Part shown: positions 8,732-17,367 of the stretch, piece by piece
Numbering within the stretch: the stretch's first letter is position 1
Layout: every line of letters begins with the position of its first letter
Origin: Marimonas arenosa
Lineage (GTDB): Bacteria > Pseudomonadota > Alphaproteobacteria > Rhodobacterales > Rhodobacteraceae
Reading direction: 5' to 3'
DNA: 64,000 nt
NCBI RefSeq assembly: GCF_030848945.1
Contig: NZ_JANHAX010000001.1
Coordinates: 620,001-684,000 of the forward strand
Notes under the pieces: model-generated
What the model was told of the DNA's origin: nothing
The model's database searches: none
The model's input: the letters and a program-made list of their open reading frames with translations, nothing else
Translations under genes and position numbers: made by a program

Positions 8732-9820
8732 ATGACGCTGCGCATCGACCGTCTCCAGGCCGACCATTACCTGTTGCCCCTGCCGCGCGTGCTCGAGGAC
8801 AGCATGCACGGGGCGATGTCCGGGTTCGAGGTCGTCACTGCCCGGGTCACCGACAGCGACGGCGCCGAAGGCGTGGGGTATACCTTCACCTGCGGCGTGA
8901 ACGGCGGCGCCATTGCCGATATCTTGGGTCGGGAAATGCCACCGCGCGTCGAAGGCCGCGACCCGTCGCTGATCGAGGCGATCTGGAAAGACCTGTGGTG
9001 GGCCTTTCACTACGGCGGCCGCGGCGGCCCGACGGTGCTTGCCCTGTCCGCGCTCGACATGGCGTTGTGGGATCTCAAGGCCAAGCGCGCCAACCTGCCC
9101 CTGTGGCGCCTGCTCGGTGGCTACGATCCCAAGGTGCCGTGCTACGCCGGCGGTATCGACCTCGACCTGTCACCGCAGGAACTGGTCGAACAGACGCATC
9201 ATAACCTCGCCCGCGGCCACCGCGCCATCAAGATGAAGGTCGGCCGCGACAGGCTTTCGGAGGATGTCGCCAAGCTGGCTGCCCTGCGCGAGGCCTTCGG
9301 CGCCGACATGCCGCTGATGGCCGACGCCAACATGAAATACACGGTTGATCAGGCGATCCGCGCGGCCCGCGCCTTCCGCGAGTTCGATCTGGTCTGGTTC
9401 GAAGAACCGATCCCGCCGGATGATCCCCTCGGTCACCGGCGGGTCCTGGCCGAGGGCGGCATTCCCGTCGCCTCCGGCGAGAACCTCCGGTCACTCTGGG
9501 ACTTCCGGCTGGCAATCGAGAACGGCGTGACCTTCCCCGAACCGGATGTGACCAATTGCGGCGGCATCACCCCGTTCATGAAGATCGCCCGGCTAGCCGA
9601 AGCCTTCCACCTGCCGGTCACCAGCCACGGCGCCCACGACATCACCGTGCAGCTGTTGGCCGCCTGCCCCAACCGCTCCTATCTCGAAGCCCATGGTTTC
9701 GGGTTGGAGGCCTATGTCGAACACCCCCTCGTCATCGCAAACGGCCAGGCGATCGCGCCCGATCGCCCCGGCCACGGCGTCGCCTTCGACTGGGATAAAC
9801 TGGAACCCCTTCGCGCCTGA
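8732..9820 (+). CDS. enolase-superfamily (mandelate racemase type) sugar-acid dehydratase
   Basis: A 362-residue enolase-superfamily enzyme with the N-terminal capping domain (about 1-125) and the TIM-barrel. The catalytic KxK is K167-M-K169, the metal ligands are D198 (DAN), E224 (FEEP) and E250 (ASGEN), and the general base His is H299 (SHGAHD). The set fits mandelate-racemase-subgroup acid-sugar dehydratases or epimerases, which abstract the alpha proton of an aldonate or aldarate. GGAGAGCACGC precedes the ATG. It is the first enzyme gene after the transporter, so it probably acts on the imported acid. The exact substrate cannot be read from sequence. Confidence 0.88.
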   Translation: MTLRIDRLQADHYLLPLPRVLEDSMHGAMSGFEVVTARVTDSDGAEGVGYTFTCGVNGGAIADILGREMPPRVEGRDPSLIEAIWKDLWWAFHYGGRGGPTVLALSALDMALWDLKAKRANLPLWRLLGGYDPKVPCYAGGIDLDLSPQELVEQTHHNLARGHRAIKMKVGRDRLSEDVAKLAALREAFGADMPLMADANMKYTVDQAIRAARAFREFDLVWFEEPIPPDDPLGHRRVLAEGGIPVASGENLRSLWDFRLAIENGVTFPEPDVTNCGGITPFMKIARLAEAFHLPVTSHGAHDITVQLLAACPNRSYLEAHGFGLEAYVEHPLVIANGQAIAPDRPGHGVAFDWDKLEPLRA

Positions 9821-9830
9821 GACACCGGAC

Positions 9831-10772
9831 ATGCTGACCAAAGCCCAGATCGACGCGTTCAACGAAACCGGCGTCCTCGTCGTGCCCGACGTGCTGCCGC
9901 CCGCGGTGCTCACCGCGGTCCGGGCCGAATACCAAGCCCTGCTCGACGGCCTCTATGCCGACTGGCATGCGCAGGGCCTTGTCCCCGCCGCCGACGGTCT
10001 CGATTTCTTCGACAAGCTGCTTGTCAGCTACAAGGCCGGCCTCGACTGGTTCCAGCCGATGGATATTTCGCTGCCGGGAGATCAGATCACCCGTGACACC
10101 CCGTTCCACTTCGGCCCCGCCGTCTTCGACATGATCACCTGCCGGCGGCTTCTGGACATGGTCGAAGACCTGATCGGCCCAGAGATCACCTCGAACCCGA
10201 TTCAGCACGTGCGGCTGAAACCGCCGTTGCCAGACCTGCGCGCCGGCGAGATCCGCGCCCATATCGGCGGCACCGACTGGCATCAGGACAAGGCCGTCGC
10301 GCATGAAGACGGCGACAACACCCGGATGGTCACCGTCTGGCTCGCCATCACCGACGCGACGGTCGAAAACGGCTGCCTGCAGGTCATCCCCGGCAAACCG
10401 CAGATGTATCCGCATTGCCCCAAGACCCAGACCGGCATTGCCGATGGTTTCATCGACCCCGCGCAAGCGACCCCCCTGCCGGTCAAGGCCGGTGGCGCGG
10501 TGCTCTTCCACCCGCTCACCCCGCACGCCTCGCTCGACAACCTCTCCGAGCGGTTCCGCTGGTCCTTCGACATCCGCTTCAACGTCACCGGTCAGCCCAC
10601 TGGCCGCGCCCATTTCCCCAGTTTCGTTGCACGTTCGCGCGCGCGTCCGGATACCGAGTTGCATGACTGGCAAGAATGGCGCGATATGTGGGTTGCGGCA
10701 CGCGCCCGGCTCTCGGGGCAACCGCACATCCCGATCCACCGCTGGAGCGCTGACAGCCCGGCTTGCGCCTGA
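9831..10772 (+). CDS. phytanoyl-CoA dioxygenase (PhyH) family protein
   Basis: A 313-residue protein from the ATG at 9831. Fe(II)/2-oxoglutarate dioxygenase ligands are visible: H151-Q-D153 (DWHQDKAV) and distal H232 (TPHASLDN), followed by the RFRWSFD segment whose Arg would hold 2-oxoglutarate. PhyH-family bacterial enzymes hydroxylate small molecules of many kinds, not only phytanoyl-CoA. It lies ten bases after the enolase-family dehydratase and eight before the UxaA-type gene. A second PhyH protein (28660-29550) also sits beside an enolase-family gene, which suggests a role in the sugar-acid pathway, perhaps oxidising a methyl, ether or hydroxyl group of the substrate. Confidence 0.85.
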   Translation: MLTKAQIDAFNETGVLVVPDVLPPAVLTAVRAEYQALLDGLYADWHAQGLVPAADGLDFFDKLLVSYKAGLDWFQPMDISLPGDQITRDTPFHFGPAVFDMITCRRLLDMVEDLIGPEITSNPIQHVRLKPPLPDLRAGEIRAHIGGTDWHQDKAVAHEDGDNTRMVTVWLAITDATVENGCLQVIPGKPQMYPHCPKTQTGIADGFIDPAQATPLPVKAGGAVLFHPLTPHASLDNLSERFRWSFDIRFNVTGQPTGRAHFPSFVARSRARPDTELHDWQEWRDMWVAARARLSGQPHIPIHRWSADSPACA

Positions 10773-10780
10773 GGAACCCA

Positions 10781-12274
10781 ATGAACACCGTTCGCCTGTC
10801 CGACGCCGACAACGTCGTCACCGCCACTACCCAGTTGTCCCCCGGCGACGATGGCGCCACCGAGATCATCCCCCGGGGCCACAAGCTGGCAACGCAGACC
10901 GTCGCCAAGGGCGAACCGGTGCTGAAATACGCCCAGGTGATCGGCTATGCGGCCGAGGACATCGCCCCCGGTCAACATGTCCACACCCACAATCTCGACT
11001 TCCGCAACGTCGACACCGATTACGAGTACTCAACCAACCTGCGTCCCGCCGTCGCTGCCACCACACAGGACACCTTCCAGGGCTATCGCCGCGAAAGCGG
11101 CAGGGCCGGCACCCGCAACTTCATTGCCGTGCTGACCTCGGTCAACTGCTCGGCCACCGCTGCCCAGATGATCGCGGCACATTTCACCCCCGAACGCCTC
11201 GCCCCCTACCCCAACGTGGACGGTGTCGCCGCCTTCACACACGGCACCGGATGCGGCATGGCGGGTCAGGGCAGTGAAGGCTTCGAGGCCCTGCAACGGG
11301 TGATGTGGGGTTATGCCCGTCACCCCAATGTCGGCGGCGTGCTGATGGCCGGCCTCGGCTGCGAAATGAACCAGATCGACTGGCTGGTCGAAGCCTATGG
11401 CCTCACGCCCGGCCCATTGTTCCAGACCATGAACATTCAGGACGTGGGCGGGTTGGCCAAGACCATCGAGCTGGGCATCCGGAAGATCGAGGCGATGCTG
11501 CCGCTGGTCAACAACGTGACCCGCGAACCCTGCCCCGCCTCCGAGCTGATGGTCGCCCTGCAGTGCGGCGGCTCGGATGCGTGGTCGGGCATCACCGCCA
11601 ACCCCGCCGTGGGCCACGCCTGCGACCTGCTGGTGGCCCAAGGCGGCACCGGCGTGCTGGCCGAAACCCCCGAGATCTACGGCGCCGAACACCTGCTCAC
11701 CGCCCGGGCCATCGACCGCGATACCGGCGAAAAGCTGGTGTCCCTGATCCGCTGGTGGGAGGATTACACCGCCCGCAACCGCGGCTCGATGGACAACAAC
11801 CCCTCGCCCGGCAACAAGAAGGGCGGGCTGACGACGATCCTCGAAAAATCCCTCGGCGCCGCCGCCAAGGGCGGCACCACGCCGCTGACCGGAGTTTACA
11901 GATATGCCGAACCGGTGACCGCCAAGGGCTTCACCTTCATGGACACGCCGGGATATGACCCGGCCAGCGTCACCGGCCAGATCGCCGGTGGCTGCAACCT
12001 TGTCTGCTTCACCACCGGGCGCGGCTCGGCGTTCGGCTCGAAACCGGCTCCGACCATGAAGGTCGCCACCAACACCGAGATGTATCGGCGCCTGACCCCG
12101 GACATGGACATCAACGCCGGCCGGATCCTGACCGACGGTGCCAGCGTCGAGGAGGTCGGCCGCGAGATCTACGACATGTGGCTCCGCATGGCCTCGGGCG
12201 AACAGTCGAAATCCGAGGCCCAGGGGCTCGGTGATCATGAATTCGTCCCGTGGCAGATCGGAGCGGTGATGTGA
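10781..12274 (+). CDS. UxaA family dehydratase (altronate/galactarate type)
   Basis: A 497-residue protein from the ATG at 10781 (GAGGAA upstream); a TTG 18 bases earlier is less likely because it lies inside the preceding gene. The N-terminal SAF domain (about 1-85) is followed by the large dehydratase domain with THGTGCGM, GVLMAGLGCEMNQ, CGGSDAWSGI and GSAFGSKPAPTMKVATN motifs, as in UxaA (altronate) and GarD (galactarate) dehydratases. These metal-dependent enzymes turn an aldonate or aldarate into its 2-keto-3-deoxy form. Length matches UxaA rather than the longer GarD. The specific acid is not determined. Confidence 0.88.
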   Translation: MNTVRLSDADNVVTATTQLSPGDDGATEIIPRGHKLATQTVAKGEPVLKYAQVIGYAAEDIAPGQHVHTHNLDFRNVDTDYEYSTNLRPAVAATTQDTFQGYRRESGRAGTRNFIAVLTSVNCSATAAQMIAAHFTPERLAPYPNVDGVAAFTHGTGCGMAGQGSEGFEALQRVMWGYARHPNVGGVLMAGLGCEMNQIDWLVEAYGLTPGPLFQTMNIQDVGGLAKTIELGIRKIEAMLPLVNNVTREPCPASELMVALQCGGSDAWSGITANPAVGHACDLLVAQGGTGVLAETPEIYGAEHLLTARAIDRDTGEKLVSLIRWWEDYTARNRGSMDNNPSPGNKKGGLTTILEKSLGAAAKGGTTPLTGVYRYAEPVTAKGFTFMDTPGYDPASVTGQIAGGCNLVCFTTGRGSAFGSKPAPTMKVATNTEMYRRLTPDMDINAGRILTDGASVEEVGREIYDMWLRMASGEQSKSEAQGLGDHEFVPWQIGAVM

Positions 12275-12344
12275 GCAACTCCACCCCGGCCAGTCACCGC
12301 AGCAAGGAAAACCCTGCCCCCTTGCCCGGCCCGGAGCGCCAACC

Positions 12345-13421
12345 GTGACCGCCCCCCTGCCCGTGGCCATCATTGGCGCCGGCTCGATAGGCATGCGTCA
12401 CGTCGAGGTCGCGCTGGCCTGTCCCGCGACCGAGATCGCCGCCGTGGTCGAGCCCGACGAGGCCTTGCGCCACCGGCTGGCGCAACAGGGCCTGCCCGTC
12501 GTTGCCAGCCTCGACGATGTGCCCGGCGATACCCGCGCCGCCGTCGTCGCCACGCCGACCCCGGATCACCACGCCTCGACCCTGGCCTGCCTCGACCGCG
12601 GCTGGCCGGTGATCGTCGAGAAACCCATCGCCGCGACGCTGGACGCAGCCCGGGACCTCGTGGCGACCGCCGACCGGCTCGGTCTTCCGCTGGTCACCGG
12701 CCATCACCGCCGCTGCCACCCGTTTGCGCCGGCCGCCCGAGCGGCGCTCACCGAGATCGGCGATCTGGTCGGCGTCCAGGGGTTCTGGTCCCTGCGTAAG
12801 CACGACAGCTACTATGACGCGCCCTGGCGCCGTGTGCCTGGTGCCGGTCCGCTGATGACCAATCTCAGCCACGAGATCGACCTGCTGTGCTTTCTCGTCG
12901 GCGACATCGACGAAGTTACCGCACTTGCCTCCTCCGCCCGTCGTGGCCTGGTCATCGAGGACACCGCCGCGCTCTCCTTCCGCTTCGCCAACGGCGCCCT
13001 TGGCTCGTTCCTGATTTCCGATGCCGGCGCCTCGCCCTGGGCATTCGAGGCGGCCACCGCCGAAAACCCCGCCATCGCCGCCTCGGATCAGGACTACGTT
13101 CGCTTCACCGGCACCTCCGGCGCACTGGAATTTCCCTCGCTCACTCTCTGGACCCGCTCCGGACCCGGCGAGATCGAGTGGTCGAAACCGCTCGCCCGTC
13201 GCCCCGGCCCGGCCTTCGCCCGGGTCGACCCGCTGCACGAACAGATTAGCCGCTTCGCCACCGTTGTGGCGGGCGCCGAGGACTCCGTGCTTTGCACCGC
13301 CGCGGAGGGTGTCAAAGCGCTTGAAATGACGCTGGCGACCGCGCTTTCGGCACATTCCGGGCGGCCGGTGAAAGCCGGCGAGGTGCCCGGCGATTTTTCC
13401 GGCGATTTTTCCGGCGCGTAA
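12345..13421 (+). CDS. Gfo/Idh/MocA family oxidoreductase
   Basis: A 358-residue NAD(P)-dependent oxidoreductase starting at GTG with CCGGAG ten bases upstream. The N-terminal Rossmann fold has AIIGAGSIGMRH, the conserved EKPIA motif near residue 92, and a GHHRRCHP segment; the C-terminal alpha/beta domain follows. The family oxidises sugars, inositols and dihydrodiols. The C-terminus ends in a tandem GDFSGDFSGA encoded by a perfect duplication of 12 bases (about 13391-13414), probably replication slippage. It sits within the transporter operon, between the UxaA-type gene and a 3-HIBADH-type gene. Confidence 0.85.
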   Translation: MTAPLPVAIIGAGSIGMRHVEVALACPATEIAAVVEPDEALRHRLAQQGLPVVASLDDVPGDTRAAVVATPTPDHHASTLACLDRGWPVIVEKPIAATLDAARDLVATADRLGLPLVTGHHRRCHPFAPAARAALTEIGDLVGVQGFWSLRKHDSYYDAPWRRVPGAGPLMTNLSHEIDLLCFLVGDIDEVTALASSARRGLVIEDTAALSFRFANGALGSFLISDAGASPWAFEAATAENPAIAASDQDYVRFTGTSGALEFPSLTLWTRSGPGEIEWSKPLARRPGPAFARVDPLHEQISRFATVVAGAEDSVLCTAAEGVKALEMTLATALSAHSGRPVKAGEVPGDFSGDFSGA

Positions 13422-13437
13422 CACGAAAGGAGACATC

Positions 13438-14331
13438 ATGACCAAGCAGAAAATCGGCTTCATCGGCCTCGGGCTCATGGGCCGCGCCATGGTGGAATGC
13501 CTGCAACAGGCCGGCCACGCCCTCGTCGTGCTCGGCCACAGCGACCGCACCGGCATCGACGCGGCGCTCTCCCGCGGCGGCACCGAGGCGCCGAACGCCC
13601 GCACCCTGACCCAGCAATCGGACGTGGTCATGCTCTGCGTCGGCACCTCCGATCAGGTCGAATCCCGGATCTATGGCGCGGACGGCGTGCTCGCCGGTGT
13701 CAAACCCGGCCAGATCGTGATCGACTTCGGCACCTCGCTGCCTGCCTCGACGAAAAAGATCGGCGCCGACCTCGCCGGAAAGGGCGCGACCTATCTCGAC
13801 GCCCCGCTCGGTCGCACCCCGGCCCATGCCCGCGATGGCCAGCTCAACATCATGGCCGCCGGCGACAAGCAGGCCTACGACGCGGTCAAACCGCTGCTCG
13901 ACACGCTTGGCGAAAACGTCTTCCATCTCGGCGCCCTGGGCAACGGCCACACCATCAAGCTGATTAACAACTACTATGCCATGACCACCGCCTGCGCGAT
14001 GGCAGAGGCCTTTGCCCTGGCCGATTCCGCGGGCATCGAACGACAGGCGCTCTACGATGTCATGGCCGCCGGGCCCAACCATTCCGGCATGATGGATTTC
14101 ATCAAGAACTATGCCACCGATGGCCAGATCGACCTTGCCTTTTCCGTCGACAATGCGTCCAAGGATGTCGGTTATTACCGTCAGATGGCGGTCGACCTCG
14201 GGCTCACAAGCCGGATGTCCGGGGCCGCCGATGCCACCTTGCGTGAAGCAATTGCCGGCGGCGACGGCGGGCTGATGGTTCCGGAAATGGTCGACTGGAT
14301 GGCCCAGCATCTCGGGAGTGAAAAGACATGA
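13438..14331 (+). CDS. 3-hydroxyisobutyrate-type dehydrogenase
   Basis: A 297-residue beta-hydroxyacid dehydrogenase: GFIGLGLMGRAM at the N-terminus, DAPLGRTP as the substrate loop, the catalytic Lys in HTIKLINNYY, and the NASKD segment late in the protein. AAAGGAGACATC is an excellent ribosome site. The protein resembles the one at 29616-30539 in particular motifs (VVxGHxxRT, DAPLGRTP, NASKD), so the two are the same subfamily within two parallel gene sets. It overlaps the next SDR gene by ATGA. It probably handles a tartronate-semialdehyde-like or other short hydroxy-acid intermediate. Confidence 0.87.
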   Translation: MTKQKIGFIGLGLMGRAMVECLQQAGHALVVLGHSDRTGIDAALSRGGTEAPNARTLTQQSDVVMLCVGTSDQVESRIYGADGVLAGVKPGQIVIDFGTSLPASTKKIGADLAGKGATYLDAPLGRTPAHARDGQLNIMAAGDKQAYDAVKPLLDTLGENVFHLGALGNGHTIKLINNYYAMTTACAMAEAFALADSAGIERQALYDVMAAGPNHSGMMDFIKNYATDGQIDLAFSVDNASKDVGYYRQMAVDLGLTSRMSGAADATLREAIAGGDGGLMVPEMVDWMAQHLGSEKT

Positions 14332-15050
14332 GATTGCAGGGAAAACGCGCCTTCGTCACCGCCGCCGGCCAGGGCATCGGCCGCGCCGCGGCCGAGGCGC
14401 TTGCCCGCGAAGGCGCCCATGTCGTCGCCACCGACCTGAACCGGGACCTGCTCTCGGACATCGCCACCGCCGACCATTTTGCCCTGGACGTTCTGGACAA
14501 AGCCGCCCTCATGCAAGCCGTCGCCGAGGCCGCGCCCGACATCCTGGTCAACTGCGCCGGCGTCGTCCATGCCGGCACCGTCGAGCAGGCCTCCGACGAC
14601 GAATTCGACTTCGCCATGAATCTCAACGTCCGTGCGCAGGTCCATGCCATCCAGGCCGCGCTGCCGGGCATGCTCGATCGTGGCCGCGGGTCCATCGTCA
14701 ACATCGCCTCGGTGGCGTCGTCGCTGATGGGGGTGCCGAACCGCTTCATCTATTCCACCTCCAAGGCCGCGGTGATCGGGCTCACCAAATCGGTCGCGCG
14801 CGACTACGTCACCCGCGACATCACCTGCAACTGCATCGCACCGGGTACGGTCGACAGCCCCTCCCTGCACGACCGGCTGCGGGCCACCGGCGACTATGAC
14901 AAGGCGATGGTCGAATTCGTCGCCCGCCAACCGATGGGCCGGCTCGGCACCGCACAGGAAATCGCCGATCTCGTGGTCTACCTCGCCAGTGACGAAAGCC
15001 GCTACATGACCGGCCAGTGCGTCACCATCGACGGCGGCATGACGCTCTGA
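14328..15050 (+). CDS. SDR oxidoreductase, BDH2/2-keto-3-deoxyfuconate dehydrogenase-like
   Basis: A 240-residue SDR with TAAGQGIGRAAAEALAREGA as cofactor site, NCAGVVHAGTVEQ, IASVASS with the catalytic Ser, YSTSKAAVIGLTKSVA with the Tyr/Lys pair, and CIAPGTVDSPSLHDR. These motifs match the BDH2/DHRS6 group; bacterial members include 2-keto-3-deoxy-L-fuconate dehydrogenase. That enzyme yields a diketo acid cleaved by an FAH-family hydrolase, and such a gene is present at 3334-4173 on the other side of the shared promoter. A role oxidising a 2-keto-3-deoxy sugar acid is therefore a reasonable inference. Coupled to the preceding gene by ATGA. Confidence 0.85.
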   Translation: MRLQGKRAFVTAAGQGIGRAAAEALAREGAHVVATDLNRDLLSDIATADHFALDVLDKAALMQAVAEAAPDILVNCAGVVHAGTVEQASDDEFDFAMNLNVRAQVHAIQAALPGMLDRGRGSIVNIASVASSLMGVPNRFIYSTSKAAVIGLTKSVARDYVTRDITCNCIAPGTVDSPSLHDRLRATGDYDKAMVEFVARQPMGRLGTAQEIADLVVYLASDESRYMTGQCVTIDGGMTL

Positions 15051-15074
15051 GGTCCGGGTGAAGGCGCGGCCGAG

Positions 15075-15962
15075 GTGAAGGGCGTCCAGCCCCGCGAAGA
15101 GCGCACCGCCACCGGCGTGCTGCTGATGGCCCTCGCGGTGGTGTTCTTCACCTGCATCGACACCTCGGCCAAGTGGCTGATCCTCGCCGGGCTGCCGCCG
15201 CTGCAGGTGGTTTTCACCCGCTATGCCGGCCACCTGCTTTACGCGCTGGTTTTCTACCTGCCGCAGGAGGGCGTGTCGGCCCTGCGCTCGCGCAGCCCGA
15301 AACGTCAGTTGCTGCGGTCGCTGTTCCTGATGGGCTCGACCATCCTCAATTTCATGGCGCTGAGCTATCTGCCGATCACGGTGACCACCACCATCGCCTT
15401 CGCCGGGCCCATCGTGGTGACCCTGCTGGCCATCCCGATCCTCGGCGAGCAGGTGGGGATGCGCCGTATCGTCGCCGTCTGCGTCGGCTTCAGCGGCGTG
15501 CTGGTGGTGACCCAGCCCTGGGGGGCGCAATGGCACCCGGCGATGTTCTTCTCGCTCGGCGCGCTGGTCGTCGCCTCGCTCTACTTCATCATGACGCGGA
15601 TGCTGGCGGGCGTGGAATCGAACGCCACCCAGCAGATCTGGTCCTCGGCGCTGGCCACCGCGGCGCTGCTGCCCTTCGTGATCCGCGGCTGGGTCTGGCC
15701 CGAGGGGCCGCATCAATGGGCGGTCTTCGCCGCGATCGGGTTTTTCGGGCTCACCGGTCACGTGCTCGCCACCACCGCCCACCGGCTGGCCGATGCCTCG
15801 ATCCTGGCACCGCTGATCTATACCCAGATCTTCCTCGCGGCGCTGGCCGGCATTCTGGTCTTCGCCACCTGGCCGACGATCTGGACCCTCGGCGGCGGCG
15901 CCATCATCATCGCCTCGGGGCTCTATATCTGGCACCGTGAGCGCCAGGTGAAGGGTGGTTGA
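15075..15962 (+). CDS. DMT family (EamA) transporter
   Basis: A 295-residue integral membrane protein with ten predicted spans arranged as two EamA repeats; the second begins near residue 155 (FSLGALVVASLYFI). The GTG start at 15075 has only a weak purine stretch (GGCCGAG) upstream. Members export metabolites or amino acids. It is the last gene of the operon and lies 24 bases after the SDR. Its likely role is efflux of a by-product or uptake of a related compound, but nothing in the sequence shows the substrate. Confidence 0.85.
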   Translation: MKGVQPREERTATGVLLMALAVVFFTCIDTSAKWLILAGLPPLQVVFTRYAGHLLYALVFYLPQEGVSALRSRSPKRQLLRSLFLMGSTILNFMALSYLPITVTTTIAFAGPIVVTLLAIPILGEQVGMRRIVAVCVGFSGVLVVTQPWGAQWHPAMFFSLGALVVASLYFIMTRMLAGVESNATQQIWSSALATAALLPFVIRGWVWPEGPHQWAVFAAIGFFGLTGHVLATTAHRLADASILAPLIYTQIFLAALAGILVFATWPTIWTLGGGAIIIASGLYIWHRERQVKGG

Positions 15963-16367
15963 GCCGGGATATCACCGAGTTGCAACAACCCGGACGGTTC
16001 CGTGAGCCAACACAGGCTTCGGTCGGTTTCTGTTGGTAGGCGGCCAATACCTGCCGCTCACGGCCTCGCTGGTCGCTGCCGCGCGGCTTCCCCGAACCGA
16101 ATGTTCATGTGACGACGCAGCATTTATCCAGGGCGAACGACCGCAACGCGGACGACATGCCATTGCCGACAACAGGCCGAATGTCTGCTGTCCTACAAAA
16201 TTGTCTCGACACTTGGTTTAACGCTCGTAGACCTGTCTGCATTTGAAGGCCTCTATAAGTGCGACACTCGTTTTCGAGACCAACCGACGGTGCTCGGTGA
16301 ACTTGTGTCCGCGGAAAATTGCCTTTCTAGAACCACAGCACTTTGACACGATCACACCGCAGGTTGG
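15963..16367. other. intergenic region with one dispersed-repeat copy
   Basis: A gap of 405 bases between two convergent genes, with no convincing coding region. It carries the repeat copy at 16058-16153. The right half (about 16190-16330) is lower in GC than the flanks. No clear intrinsic terminator with a T-run was found for either gene. Confidence 0.5.
16058..16153 (+). repeat. dispersed 96-base repeat, copy 1
   Basis: This 96-base stretch aligns without gaps to the reverse complement of 21213-21308, about three quarters identical by eye, with the shared core GCTTCCCC followed by a GACGAxGCxGCATTT block. A partial third copy is at about 60720-60779. All copies are intergenic and none keeps a credible reading frame, so this is probably a decayed non-autonomous element. 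Confidence 0.65.
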
Positions 16368-17114
16368 TCAGAGAGGTCGGCGTGAGATCTCGCGCGCGCG
16401 GCCGATGATCGCCCGGTCGGCTCGCCCCTTGACCAGCCAGCTGAGCGAAAAGGCCCAGACGCCCAGGGTCTCGAACCAGAACACGAGCTGGTAGTCGATC
16501 ACGAAGGTCTTCTGCGCCGGCGTACCGATCTTACGGAAAGAGGCGGAGATAATCGTGGCCACCGTGCCGGCTATGATGATCCAGAAGCAAGCGATGTAGA
16601 TGCGCCGACGCGCCGGCTTGGCCGTTCGTGCGAATTTGAAGCGGCAGAGGTAGGCCATACTGAGCAGGAAGCACAGCGCCGCGACGTGATGGGTGATGTC
16701 GCAGAGCCAGACGCCGAACACGTGCTGGGCCAGCGCCTGCGGCTCCATCGAGGTGTTGAGCGTGCCGCGATTGGGCACGAAGGCGGCCACCAGCGCCGAA
16801 ATTCCGGCAACCGTGGTCACCAGATCGTCGGAAAACCGCTCCCTTTCGTCGCGCCGGAACCCGGTGTAGCAGATCAGGAAAACGCCGATCGCGGTCAGGG
16901 TGCCGACGAAGATGTCGCGCAGGATGGTGTGGTAATAATCGCTGATCGACGGCTCGGCTTTGCCGAAGACGAAACCCACGGCCAGGAGCAGGAAGGGCAT
17001 CGAAAACCCCAAATAGCCCAGCGCGCGGCGCACCCGGTAAAAGTTGTCGACGATCTCTTCCCGCGCAGCCAGGTAGTGCCCGGCGGAATATTCGGTTGCC
17101 TGGTCGTCGCTCAT
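16368..17114 (-). CDS. hypothetical six-span membrane protein
   Basis: A 248-residue protein that I do not recognise by family. The sequence shows about six hydrophobic segments: residues near 32-51, 68-85, 101-115, 141-157, 171-191 and 204-228. A short hydrophilic N-terminus (MSDDQATEYSAGHY) precedes the first. Polar motifs SISDYYHT and CYTGFRRDERERFSDD fall in the first loops, and DITHHVA near residue 140. The ATG at 17114 has GGGAGGCACATC upstream. It faces the desaturase gene across a 253-base divergent promoter, so a link to membrane lipid or envelope function is possible but unproven. Confidence 0.75.
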   Translation of the reverse strand: MSDDQATEYSAGHYLAAREEIVDNFYRVRRALGYLGFSMPFLLLAVGFVFGKAEPSISDYYHTILRDIFVGTLTAIGVFLICYTGFRRDERERFSDDLVTTVAGISALVAAFVPNRGTLNTSMEPQALAQHVFGVWLCDITHHVAALCFLLSMAYLCRFKFARTAKPARRRIYIACFWIIIAGTVATIISASFRKIGTPAQKTFVIDYQLVFWFETLGVWAFSLSWLVKGRADRAIIGRAREISRRPL

Positions 17115-17367
17115 GATGTGCCTCCCGCTTGTTGCCCCCCGGCCGGCGCCCGGGGCTGATGCCGGAACGCTAAGCGCTTGTTAAGCGGGCGATCAAGGAC
17201 GAATCCCGGCCAGCGGAGAGGAACAGGTGCGTGCGCTTACGCGCCAAGCCTGAATTTTCGACTTGCGACCCGGCATCGTGCGCATCAAAGGCAAAAAAAC
17301 CTCGATACAACATTGATTTTCGGTCCAAAGCGACTCTAGCCTACGTTATTAGACCAGGAGTTTTCAC

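Noticed and set aside
7000..8745. Long minus-strand open frame of 581 codons
   Set aside because: It is antisense to dctM; the His/Asp/Gln-rich translation is the usual mirror of membrane-protein codons.
8877..8886. GGTATACC within GGGGTATACCTT
   Set aside because: It is inside the enolase-superfamily gene, encodes part of a normal segment (GVGYTF) and lacks the flanking T and A of the operator consensus.
14181..15935. Long minus-strand open frame of 584 codons
   Set aside because: It lies over the SDR and EamA genes, which have clear motifs and ribosome sites; the antisense product is low complexity.
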